A stretch of 22,024 nt of DNA from CAZYZQ01 sp964652075. Its GTDB lineage: Bacteria; Bacillota; Clostridia; Oscillospirales; Oscillospiraceae. The translations under genes and the position numbers were made by a program. The notes beneath the pieces were generated by a model. The model searched no databases, had not been told where the DNA came from, and saw only the letters and a list, made by a program, of their open reading frames with translations. The DNA lies in assembly GCA_964652075.1 (NCBI GenBank), contig CAZYZQ010000029.1, positions 1 through 22,024 on the forward strand, given 5' to 3'. Shown here piece by piece: positions 14,042 through 21,609 of this stretch. Numbering within the stretch: position 1 is the stretch's first letter; the number at the start of each line of letters is the position of its first letter.

Positions 14042-14069
14042 CGAATAACAGGAGAAAGGTGCAGCGTTC

Positions 14070-14843
14070 ATGAATGTACTGCAAAGTCTGATTGTATATT
14101 ATAATTCACTGCCTCTGGATAACACCTATCGTCTGATTGCGCAGGAGATCCTGTGCCATCTGGATCAGATCCCCAATATGAACGTGTATGAGATTGCAGA
14201 CATGGCCGCCTGTTCCCGTACCACTATCTGGAGGATGGCGCAGAAGCTGGGGTACCGCTCTTTTTCGGAATTCCACCATGCGCTGCGGGAAGCGGTGGAA
14301 CAATATAACTACTACAACAGGCTGATTCCATGGGAGAAGGCGCAGTCGCTGGAGGGAATCATCTCCGGGTTCGCAGAGGAGCTTTATGCGACAGCAGGGG
14401 AATTAAAGCATATGGCGGAAAATCCTGCCACGATATCCAGAATTGTGCAGCTGCTGCACGGTGCGGATAAAGTGGCATTTTACTTGCAGATGCAGGCACA
14501 AAATGTCAATTATCTACAGGAAAACCTCTCAATCACAGGAAAGCGAACCTCAAAGTTCAGCCTGCATCCGGATATACAGGAGGATACGGAAACGCTGACA
14601 GAGCAGAGCGTGGTCTTTGTAACGACACTGGAGCATGTGGAAGTGAGGAGTATGGATACCATTTTGCGAAGGATCCGCCAGAAAGGCAGTACGATCATAA
14701 TGGGATCCGGCCCATGCGCCAAATATAAGCAGGTCGTCGACTATTTCCTGTTCCCGGATTACCAGAGCCGGAGCGGACTGCGTTCGCTGTTTGAAAACAC
14801 CATGCTGGTGCTCAGTGAAGAATATCGGAGAAAATATATCTGA
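14070..14843 (+). CDS. MurR/RpiR-family transcriptional regulator
   Basis: Sugar-phosphate-responsive regulator, 257 aa. The N-terminal HTH_6 domain (about 1-80) includes NVYEIADMAACSRTTIWRMA and KLGYRSFSEFHHALRE, the typical RpiR helix-turn-helix. The C-terminal half (about 105-250) corresponds to the SIS sugar-phosphate-binding domain, with VVFVTTLEHVEVRSMDTILR and GSTIIMGSG. It lacks the usual ISxSG motif in a clear form, so the SIS pocket seems divergent. The start follows GGAGAAAGG. The gene has its own promoter and terminator, is divergent from the isomerase-oxidoreductase operon, and precedes a sugar-binding lipoprotein; it probably controls both. Confidence 0.88.
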   Translation: MNVLQSLIVYYNSLPLDNTYRLIAQEILCHLDQIPNMNVYEIADMAACSRTTIWRMAQKLGYRSFSEFHHALREAVEQYNYYNRLIPWEKAQSLEGIISGFAEELYATAGELKHMAENPATISRIVQLLHGADKVAFYLQMQAQNVNYLQENLSITGKRTSKFSLHPDIQEDTETLTEQSVVFVTTLEHVEVRSMDTILRRIRQKGSTIIMGSGPCAKYKQVVDYFLFPDYQSRSGLRSLFENTMLVLSEEYRRKYI

Positions 14844-14879
14844 AAAACCATGGTTCCAAATTCGGAACCATGGTTTTTT
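14843..14879 (+). terminator. Intrinsic terminator of the rpiR-type gene
   Basis: A 15-bp perfect stem (14843-14857 with 14864-14878), loop AAATTC, ending in six T's. It overlaps the stop codon by one base. The centre, GTTCCAAATTCGGAAC (14853-14868), nearly repeats the upstream palindrome. Confidence 0.92.
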
Positions 14880-15043
14880 CATAACAGGTTTGGTTTGCCG
14901 CCTTTTTCTGAAGTTGCCGCGATTGCCCACATCATTGAACCCCAGATGATAACATGAACCCATAGAGCAATATCCTTTTTCTCAGGCAGCGTGACAGGCG
15001 GGCACGCAGCATTTCCCGTCAATTCAAAAAAAGGAGAAAAAAC

Positions 15044-15769
15044 ATGAAAAACCGACGGAGAATTTTTGCAGCACTTCTGACAGTTGCACTTCTGCTGACA
15101 TTACTTGCAGCGTGCGCAAAATCGGACGGCCAGACGGACACTCCGGTGGAAGCGGAAACGCCGGAAAACAACGAACAGCCGGCCACCGCGCCCGAGCAGA
15201 CGCAGCCGGAAGAGCAGGAACCCGATCAGGGCGAGATCACGGAAATCACCGTGACATACCTTGATATGTACAACAAGGGCGAGACGGCCGGACAGATGGT
15301 CGCCGCCCTGAATGAGATTACCGAAAAGGAAATCGGCGTGCATGTCAATTTCGAATTCTGGGATATGGGAAGCTTCGGCAACCAGATGACGCTCGCTTTG
15401 AGCGGCGGCACACAGATCGACCTTGTCATGGTGTCCCCGTTGACTGGCTCCAACTACGCGACACTGTTGGCAAACGGCTCGCTGATGGATATCTCCTCCT
15501 ATCTGAAGGAGAACTATGCGTCCGATATTATGGCGGCAGTTGGCGACCAGCTGGGCGCCTATACGATTGGCGACGCAATTTACGGCGTCCCGCCGCTCCG
15601 TGACACGGCGGTCAGCAGCTTTATCGTGATGCGCGCGGACGTGCTGGATGAGCTTGGAATGCGGGAAAAAGCGGAAAACATGACCACATGGGCCGAATTT
15701 GAAGAGATTTTGCGCGCTGTGAAGGCCAATACGGAGCTGTCTCCGATTACGCTTGGGCGATATGTATAA
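15044..15769 (+). pseudogene. ABC sugar-binding lipoprotein, N-terminal part (frameshifted)
   Basis: First part of an extracellular solute-binding protein for carbohydrate uptake. It has a lipoprotein signal peptide with lipobox LAAC (LLLTLLAACAKSDGQ; Cys near residue 24), then an acidic, Pro/Gln-rich linker. The start of the binding domain follows (ITEITVTYLDMYNKGETAGQ; LALSGGTQIDLVMVSPLTGS). The start has AAAGGAG 7 bp upstream. The frame stops at 15769 (TAA) while homology-like sequence continues in the +1 frame from about 15756. Removing one G of GGG at 15755-15757 joins the frames as PITLG-DMYKIL. As it stands the product would be a 241-aa truncated lipoprotein. No ABC permease genes are adjacent. 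Confidence 0.85.
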
Positions 15770-16655
15770 GATTCTGAGCTTCAACCTCTGGGAGTTTGAA
15801 AGCTTTGCAGACCGCGGCGCGTTTGCCGACGGCTATTGCTATGACGACCTCGGCGATCCGCTCGAAATGATCTGCGCGTCCCTGGACGGCAACGTGACCT
15901 ATACGGATTCGTTGTCCACGCAGGAGGAGCACTTCCAGATGCTTGCGGATTGGGAAGCGGAGGGCCTGATTTATCCGGATTCCGTGATCACGGATCAGTT
16001 TGGCACGACGCTGATGCAGACCGGCGTCGGCTTCTCCTTCTGCAAGACAGGCGAGGGGCAGGTCAAACAGGACACGGAAAGCCAGGTCGGCTATGAGGTG
16101 CTCTGCGTGCCGATCATGCAGCAGCTTCTGGCCACCTCCGCTGTAACGCACTGGGGCTCTGCGGTCGCCGCAACGTCCAAGGAGCCGGAAGCGGCGATCC
16201 GTTTCCTGAACCTGTGCTACACGAATGGCGATGTGCTGAACCTGATGACCTATGGCGTCGAGGGAACCGACTACGTTTTGACGGACGACGGAGAGGCCAG
16301 CTTCGACAGCGCCACGTTCCAGTGGCATGGCATGGACTGGCCGATTGGCAACATGTTCCTGACCTATCCGATTGCCGGCTGCGGCGGGGACTTCCGCGAC
16401 CGCAGACTTGAGATCGTGAAGGCAAATGAGCAGTCGCCGTTTATGGGCTTCTCTATTGATACGAGCGCGCTCAGCACGCAGATTGCACAGATCACCTCCG
16501 TGACCTCGGAGTACCGCAATTCGCTGCGCTGCGGCCTGTATACGGAGACGTTCTATCGCGACTACATCAGCGCGCTTGAGACAGCCGGGATCGAGGCATA
16601 TGTGTCTGAGGTACAGGCACAGCTTGATGCCTGGCTGGCAGCGAACGGCGGCTGA
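15753..16655 (+). pseudogene. ABC sugar-binding lipoprotein, C-terminal part (frameshifted)
   Basis: Continuation of the preceding solute-binding protein in the +1 frame, about 300 residues. It has mid-domain features of large carbohydrate-binding proteins (EEHFQMLADWEAEGLIYPDS; AVAATSKEPEAAIRFLNLCY). The C-terminus looks like DUF3502: NEQSPFMGFSIDTSALSTQI, then VTSEYRNSLRCGLY and a Leu/Ala-rich end. There is no ribosome binding site of its own before the TTG at 15753 or ATG at 15762, so it is not an independent gene. With the frame repaired, the full protein would be about 536 aa, normal for this DUF3502-containing family. A terminator follows. Confidence 0.85.
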
Positions 16656-16668
16656 TCCGAAAATATGG

Positions 16669-16705
16669 AAGCGGCACACGGGGACTTCCCGTGTGCCGCT
16701 TTTTG
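16669..16705 (+). terminator. Intrinsic terminator after the sugar-binding protein
   Basis: A 14-bp perfect stem (16669-16682 with 16688-16701), loop GACTT, ending in TTTTT, 13 bp past the stop codon. Confidence 0.93.
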
Positions 16706-16711
16706 CTGTTT

Positions 16712-16768
16712 GTAAGAAAACCTTAAGATGTTTTCGCGTTGATTCTTAAAGCGGGGAGGCGGTATGCT
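16712..16768 (+). promoter_or_regulatory. TTAAG-type repeats and possible promoter upstream of the glycosyltransferase gene
   Basis: GTAAGA (16712), TTAAGA (16723) and TTAAAG (16746) occur at 11- and 23-bp steps, about one and two helix turns. A possible promoter TTGATT (16739-16744), 18 bp, TATGCT (16763-16768) follows. The repeats look like sites for an OmpR/PhoB-type response regulator. Confidence 0.4.
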
Positions 16769-16789
16769 GTAGAGGAAAAAGCCGGGAAT

Positions 16790-16848
16790 TTGACAAATTC
16801 TTGACGGTTCATTTGACCGCTTCTTTGACAGGTTGCGGCTAATATAAG
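16790..16848 (+). promoter_or_regulatory. Four phased TTGAC direct repeats before a -10-like box
   Basis: TTGACA (16790), TTGACG (16801), TTGACC (16813) and TTGACA (16825) are spaced 11, 12 and 12 bp apart. TAATATAAG follows at 16840-16848. The layout resembles PhoP/PhoB-family direct-repeat operators placed over a poor -35. None of the repeats makes a proper sigma-A promoter with the -10-like box (12-bp spacer from the last one), so an activator is likely. Confidence 0.55.
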
Positions 16849-16887
16849 TCCAGAATTTCCGGCGGAAGCAGCCTGGAGGAGTGCAAT

Positions 16888-18081
16888 ATGGAACGATGGA
16901 TCGATATTTTGGCGTTTGTCTTAAAGTTGTTTACTGGTTATACTGCTTTGATCGGCATCTTTTTTCTTCTGCCGCGCAGGGCGCTGCCCCGGGCTGCGGC
17001 GAAGACACGTTTTGCCGTCCTGCTGGCCGCGCGAAATGAGGAACAGGTCATTGCGCGGACAGTCTCCCAACTTCTGCGGCAGGATTACCCGCGCGAGCTG
17101 TTTGACATCTTCGTCATTCCAAATAATTGCACGGACAACACAGAACAGGCCGCGAGGGCGGCAGGGGCAAAGATTATCCCGGTCTGGGGAACGGTGCGGA
17201 ACAAGGGCGACGCACTGCGCTGCGCGTTTACGAGCCTGCAAAACAAAGGCTACGATGCGTTTTGCGTGTTCGATGCGGATAATCTGGTCGACCCCGCGTT
17301 TCTGGCGCGTATGAACGACGCGTTCTGCGCGGGCGCACAGGTGGCGAAGGGGCGGCAAACCGCGATGAACCCGCACGACGCGTGGATCTCAGGCTGCTAT
17401 GATATCTATTTTGAAAACTTCAACCTTCTTTACAGCCGCCCGCGTGCAAATATCGGCCTCTCCGCGAAGCTGGTCGGCACGGGATTTGCGGTGAGCGGCG
17501 CTCTCCTGGAACGCCTCGGCGGTTGGCACACCGAGACAATGGCGGAGGATGCCGAGTTTGCGTCGCAGTGCGCGCTGGCGGGGGAGAAGATCTGGTGGGT
17601 GCCCGAGGCCGTGACGTATGATGAGGAGCCGGTAACGTTCCGGCAGTCGCTGGTACAGCGGCGGCGCTGGAGCAGCGGCGTCATGGAAGTTGCCGGACGT
17701 TATCTGCCGCGCCTCTGGCGGGGCGTCTTTTCCCGCAGCTTCCGGTTCTGTCTTGATTTTGCAGTCTATCTGTCGATGCCGCCCGTGCAGATTCTGGCGC
17801 TGATTCCCGGCGCGTGGAGCCTGCTCTGCGCAATTCGCGCAGAGAGCTGGCTCATGCTCGCGATGACGCCTGTCCTGTTCTGGGGCGGAATGACGTTGAC
17901 AGCGCTCGCAACTGCCCTCCTTGGCCGGCGGAAGCTCCGGCCTCTGTGGAAGTCAATCCTGTTATATCCGCTCTTTATCGCATCCTGGTACCCGCTGCAT
18001 TTTCTGGCACTGTTCCATAAGACAAAGGTCTGGAAGCCGATCCCGCATGTCGGGAAGCGGGAAAAGATCCCCGGGATATGA
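16888..18081 (+). CDS. Membrane-anchored family 2 glycosyltransferase
   Basis: Transfers a sugar from a nucleotide-sugar donor to an envelope acceptor; the active site faces the cytosol. The 397-aa protein has an N-terminal membrane segment (FVLKLFTGYTALIGIFFLLP). The GT2 catalytic domain begins FAVLLAARNEEQVIARTVSQ (about 45-64). It has the donor-site Asp of FVIPNNCTDNT, the metal-binding FDADN near residue 130, EDAEF (candidate base Asp) and the acceptor motif QRRRW near 252. Two or three C-terminal hydrophobic segments follow (VYLSMPPVQILALIPGAWSL onward). This is the processive or cellulose-synthase-like GT2 plan without a PilZ domain. The ribosome binding site is GGAGG. It is monocistronic; the acceptor is unknown. 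Confidence 0.9.
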   Translation: MERWIDILAFVLKLFTGYTALIGIFFLLPRRALPRAAAKTRFAVLLAARNEEQVIARTVSQLLRQDYPRELFDIFVIPNNCTDNTEQAARAAGAKIIPVWGTVRNKGDALRCAFTSLQNKGYDAFCVFDADNLVDPAFLARMNDAFCAGAQVAKGRQTAMNPHDAWISGCYDIYFENFNLLYSRPRANIGLSAKLVGTGFAVSGALLERLGGWHTETMAEDAEFASQCALAGEKIWWVPEAVTYDEEPVTFRQSLVQRRRWSSGVMEVAGRYLPRLWRGVFSRSFRFCLDFAVYLSMPPVQILALIPGAWSLLCAIRAESWLMLAMTPVLFWGGMTLTALATALLGRRKLRPLWKSILLYPLFIASWYPLHFLALFHKTKVWKPIPHVGKREKIPGI

Positions 18082-18114
18082 TGCCGGACGGTCGCAAAAA
18101 ATGGGAATATCCAG

Positions 18115-18157
18115 CGCTCTAAAGGGAAACGGCGTGACAAAAGTCACGCCGTTTCCC
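18115..18157 (-). terminator. Terminator of the large permease gene
   Basis: A 15-bp perfect stem (18124-18138 with 18143-18157, loop AAAA). The T-run is on the minus strand (TTTAGAG), so it mainly serves the minus-strand ABC operon; the plus strand lacks one. Confidence 0.7.
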
Positions 18158-18176
18158 TATTGGTTGTACCAAAGAG

Positions 18177-18215
18177 AACAGGCGGCCCTCCGGGAGGAGA
18201 GTCGCCTGTTTTTCC
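18177..18215. terminator. Terminator between the glycosyltransferase and permease genes
   Basis: AACAGGCG (18177-18184) pairs with CGCCTGTT (18203-18210), with an inner CCTCC/GGAGG stem. On the plus strand it is followed by TTTCCTGTTT and on the minus strand by CTCTTTGG. It probably ends the glycosyltransferase transcript and may help end the permease transcript. Confidence 0.7.
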
Positions 18216-18218
18216 TGT

Positions 18219-21200
18219 TTATTCCACAGATTTCAGGGATTCCGCCATGTTGATCTTTTCCAGCCGGAAGTACATGAAGAAATTCACGACGAGGGCAAAG
18301 ACAAAGGTCAGGCCAACGGCAATGCAATAGCTGGGGAACGCAATTTTTGTCGCGAATGAAATCATGTCGATGCGGATTTGGTCCATCACATAGGCGTGGA
18401 GCAGAATGCCGAGCGGCAGGCCGACGATAATTCCGAACGCGGTGAGCACGATGTTTTCTCGGAAAACATAGGCGGCGGTTTCAAGGGGACGGAAGCCGAG
18501 GACTTTCAAGGTTGCGATTTCGCGCAGCCGCTCTGCAATGTTGATATTGGTCAGGTTGTATAGGACGATGAACGCCAATGCGCCCGCACAGGCGAGTACG
18601 AGAAGCACGATATAGATCAGGCTGTCCAGCATGCTGTCCACGCGGCTCTGCATATCGGCGTTGACAGAGACGTTTGTAACGTCGTCCGCGTCCATTGCAA
18701 TGGCAGCGGAGGCGTGTACATCCCAGCCTTCGCCGCGCAAAACCTGTGCGCTCTTTATTTCCGGGACGTAGCCCCAGCCTGCTTTGCAGCTTTCCGGCGT
18801 TGTATAGAGATAATTGTAGATATAGTTGTCATAGATACCGCAGACCGTGAGCGTCATGGGGCGCATATTTCCGTCATAGACCGTGACGGAATCGCCGACC
18901 GACAGGCGCAGCGAAGCTGCAAGGCCGTTGTTGATCAGCGCCTCGCCGGCTTCCGGCATTTCGAGGGGCTGGTCGCCGTCGTGAAAATCAAGATACCCGG
19001 TCATGGGCGCGTCTGTGACGATCATATGCACCGTTTTTGTCTGATTTCCCGCGCTGACGTCCGCGGAGAGGGCGCTGAGGAAGATACAATCGGAGATTGC
19101 GTCGCCGCAGTGCGCGCGGAACGCGTCCTGTGCCTGCTGTGACTGTGCTTCGGAGAAAGTGACGTCGTAGTCGTAGAGGGTGATCTCGCCATACTGATCC
19201 TCGCACACGCCCTGAATGGAATCGTTCAGCCCGAGACCGGTGAGCACCAGCGCCGTACAGCCGCCGATGCCGACAATCATCATAAATAGCCGCCTGTGAT
19301 AGGAGAAAATGTTGCGCGCACAGACCTTGTGCAGAAATTTCATCCTGCGCCAGATGGGTGTCAGATACTCCATCCAGATCTTTTTCCCGGCGTTCGGCGT
19401 CCGCGGCCGGATCAGCTCGGCGGCGACCTCACCAAGCGCGCGATAACAGGAGAACCAGGTCGCGGCACACATGCACAGCAGGAACGCCGGAATGATTACC
19501 AGCGCAAGCGGCACATCCAGAGTATATTGAATCTCCAGCGGAATGGTATACATAATGCCATAGACGCGCCACAGGACGAACGGGAACAGCCAGCTGCCGA
19601 ACAGGTACCCGAAGAGGCTTCCCAAAAGGGTGGCGGCGCCGGAATAGGCCATAAATTTTGCCATAATGGCGCGGCCGGAGTAGCCGAGCGCCTTCAGTGT
19701 GCCGATTTCCGTGCGCTGATCCTCCACCATACGCGTCATGGTTGTGATACAGACAAGCGCCGCAACGAGGAAAAAGAAGAGGGGGAACACGCGCGCAACA
19801 CTTGCAACGATATTGGCATCGCTGTCGAAACAGACATAGCCGATATTGGTATCCCGGCCCAGTACATAGACGTCCGGCGGCAAAAAGTCCGCCAGCTCGT
19901 CACGCGCGTCGGAGAGGGCCGCAGCGCCGTCTGCCAACTCGGCCTCGGCATCCGCAAATTCCCGATCAGCCTCTGCGCGCGCGTCTTCCAGCTCGGCAAG
20001 GCCGTCGGCATATTCCGTTTCGCCGTCCTCCAGCTCCTGCCTGTGGTCCGCGATTTCCTGCCGCGCCTCGGCGGTGCTGCGCTCGAACTCGGTGCGCGCC
20101 GATTCAAACGCGGCTTGTCCGTCATAATATTCTGTCCAGCCCGCGTCCAGTTCCCGGCGTGAAGCGTTGAGCTGCGCCTGTCCGGCGTCAAGCTGAACGC
20201 CCCCCGCATCCAGCTGCTGCTTTGTTGCATCCAGCTGCGCCTTTGCACTGTTCAACTGCGCATCGGCGCTGTCCAGCGCCGCGTAGCCCTCGACCGCCTG
20301 CTTGAGGGCAGCGGCGGATTCTGCACCGACTGCTGCGGCGACGGCCGGGTCATTCAGCGCCTGCGCGGCCGCTGTCGCATCCGGCAGACCGAGCTGCGCG
20401 GCAAGCGCGTTTAATTGCGCATTGAGCGTCTCGCGCGGCATTGCAGCCTCCAACGCCTCACGCTGTTGGCCAACGGCGTCTGCCTGCGCCTGATAGTCAG
20501 CCAGCGCGGCGTCATACTGCGCGCAGCCGGACTCCCATTCGTTCCGCTGCTGTGAAAGCAGTCGCACACCGTCCTCATACGCCGCTTCGCCGTCGTAGAG
20601 CGCCGCGAGCGCGTCCTGAAGCTCCTGTGCGCTCTGCGCAAGCTGCGTCTCGGCGTCGGCGGACTGCGTTTCCAGCTCCCGCTCCGCTTCCGTCAGCTGC
20701 GCCCAGCCGTCATCCAGCTCTGCGCGTGCATCCGCCAACGAGTCCTCGGCATCGGCAATCTCGGCCTCTGCGTCAGCCTTTTGCGTCTCGTATTCGGACA
20801 GGCCGTCCTCATACTCTGCCTGCGCGTCCGCCACCTCCTGCTGTGCGTCGGAGAAAAGGCGGTCGTAGCGTGTGTTGGCGAGGCTTTCGCCCAGTGTGGT
20901 GATCCCATCCGTTGCGGCGTCAATCTCATCCTGATAGGTGTCGGAATAGACCTCGCCCGCAGTGGGGATGGTAAGATACAGATCCGAGTCGTAGTCGGCC
21001 GAGAAGCTTTCGCGGGGCAGGAGGGCGAAGCCCAAAACGGTACCGGTGCCAAGGCTGGTGCCGCCGCGTTCATAATTCATGAAGATCGGGGAGGACGCCA
21101 GACCGACAATGGTGTATTCCGTGCCGCAAAACGCATCCGCCACATCCTCCGGATTGTCAGGGGAGAGATGAAGGGTTTTTCCCAGATCGGCCTCCGTGAA

Positions 21201-21605
21201 GACCATGGCGTCGGCAACGCATTCGTCCGGCGCTTCCGGCAGCCGCCCGGCCGTCAGAACAGGGCGGTTGACGCGCTCCGGCAGTGAGAGGAACTTCACA
21301 ACATACGTCCGTTCCTCGTCTTCCGGTTCAACAAGCGCATCCTGCGTCACGCAGCCCTCCGCATCCTGCACGCGCGCATCCGCGCGCAGGAGCTGTGCGG
21401 CGTCCGTGTCGAAGCCGACCGTACTCACCAGATGAAAGTCAAACATGGCCTGTTCGTCAAGGTAGCGCTGTTCCGTATCCAGCATCGCGGCCTTTGTGAC
21501 ACGCAGTCCGGTAAAAAATCCGACGCCCAGCGCAATGATGGCAAAGAGCGCCAGAAAGCGTCCGAGCGATGCGCGGATCTCGCGCAGGAGCATTCGTTTC
21601 AGCAT
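18219..21605 (-). CDS. Very large FtsX-like ABC transporter permease with extracellular coiled coil
   Basis: Membrane subunit of a MacB/FtsX-like ABC system, 1128 aa. TM1 is at about 13-35 (RFLALFAIIALGVGFFTGLR). An extracellular domain follows (about 36-245). Then comes a roughly 330-residue Ala/Gln/Asp/Glu-rich coiled coil (about 250-585) with irregular repeats such as LDAGGVQLDAGQAQLNAS and YEDGLSEYETQKADAEAEIA. The first FtsX module (VFPLFFFLVAALVCITTMTR, DQRTEIGTLKALGYSGRAIM) and a second extracellular domain come next. The second FtsX module ends the protein (ERLREIATLKVLGFRPLETA). The start at 21605 is 4 bp after the ATPase stop, with GTGGTGAT overlapping it as a weak ribosome binding site; a longer start at 21647 overlaps the ATPase gene. 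Many Firmicutes carry such permeases; the exported or sensed substrate is unknown. Confidence 0.92.
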   Translation of the reverse strand: MLKRMLLREIRASLGRFLALFAIIALGVGFFTGLRVTKAAMLDTEQRYLDEQAMFDFHLVSTVGFDTDAAQLLRADARVQDAEGCVTQDALVEPEDEERTYVVKFLSLPERVNRPVLTAGRLPEAPDECVADAMVFTEADLGKTLHLSPDNPEDVADAFCGTEYTIVGLASSPIFMNYERGGTSLGTGTVLGFALLPRESFSADYDSDLYLTIPTAGEVYSDTYQDEIDAATDGITTLGESLANTRYDRLFSDAQQEVADAQAEYEDGLSEYETQKADAEAEIADAEDSLADARAELDDGWAQLTEAERELETQSADAETQLAQSAQELQDALAALYDGEAAYEDGVRLLSQQRNEWESGCAQYDAALADYQAQADAVGQQREALEAAMPRETLNAQLNALAAQLGLPDATAAAQALNDPAVAAAVGAESAAALKQAVEGYAALDSADAQLNSAKAQLDATKQQLDAGGVQLDAGQAQLNASRRELDAGWTEYYDGQAAFESARTEFERSTAEARQEIADHRQELEDGETEYADGLAELEDARAEADREFADAEAELADGAAALSDARDELADFLPPDVYVLGRDTNIGYVCFDSDANIVASVARVFPLFFFLVAALVCITTMTRMVEDQRTEIGTLKALGYSGRAIMAKFMAYSGAATLLGSLFGYLFGSWLFPFVLWRVYGIMYTIPLEIQYTLDVPLALVIIPAFLLCMCAATWFSCYRALGEVAAELIRPRTPNAGKKIWMEYLTPIWRRMKFLHKVCARNIFSYHRRLFMMIVGIGGCTALVLTGLGLNDSIQGVCEDQYGEITLYDYDVTFSEAQSQQAQDAFRAHCGDAISDCIFLSALSADVSAGNQTKTVHMIVTDAPMTGYLDFHDGDQPLEMPEAGEALINNGLAASLRLSVGDSVTVYDGNMRPMTLTVCGIYDNYIYNYLYTTPESCKAGWGYVPEIKSAQVLRGEGWDVHASAAIAMDADDVTNVSVNADMQSRVDSMLDSLIYIVLLVLACAGALAFIVLYNLTNINIAERLREIATLKVLGFRPLETAAYVFRENIVLTAFGIIVGLPLGILLHAYVMDQIRIDMISFATKIAFPSYCIAVGLTFVFALVVNFFMYFRLEKINMAESLKSVE

Positions 21606-21609
21606 GAGA

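Noticed and set aside
15744..15775. Programmed +1 ribosomal frameshift in the sugar-binding protein
   Set aside because: There is no slow stop codon at the shift point, no internal Shine-Dalgarno-like stimulator as in prfB, and this protein family has no known recoding.
19296..20162. A 288-aa plus-strand frame opposite the large permease
   Set aside because: Shadow of the repetitive coiled-coil region; no promoter, ribosome binding site or recognisable domain.
19850..20850. Possible tandem repeat or CRISPR-like array
   Set aside because: The repetition is protein-level heptad-type coding within an intact frame; there are no identical DNA repeats with spacers.
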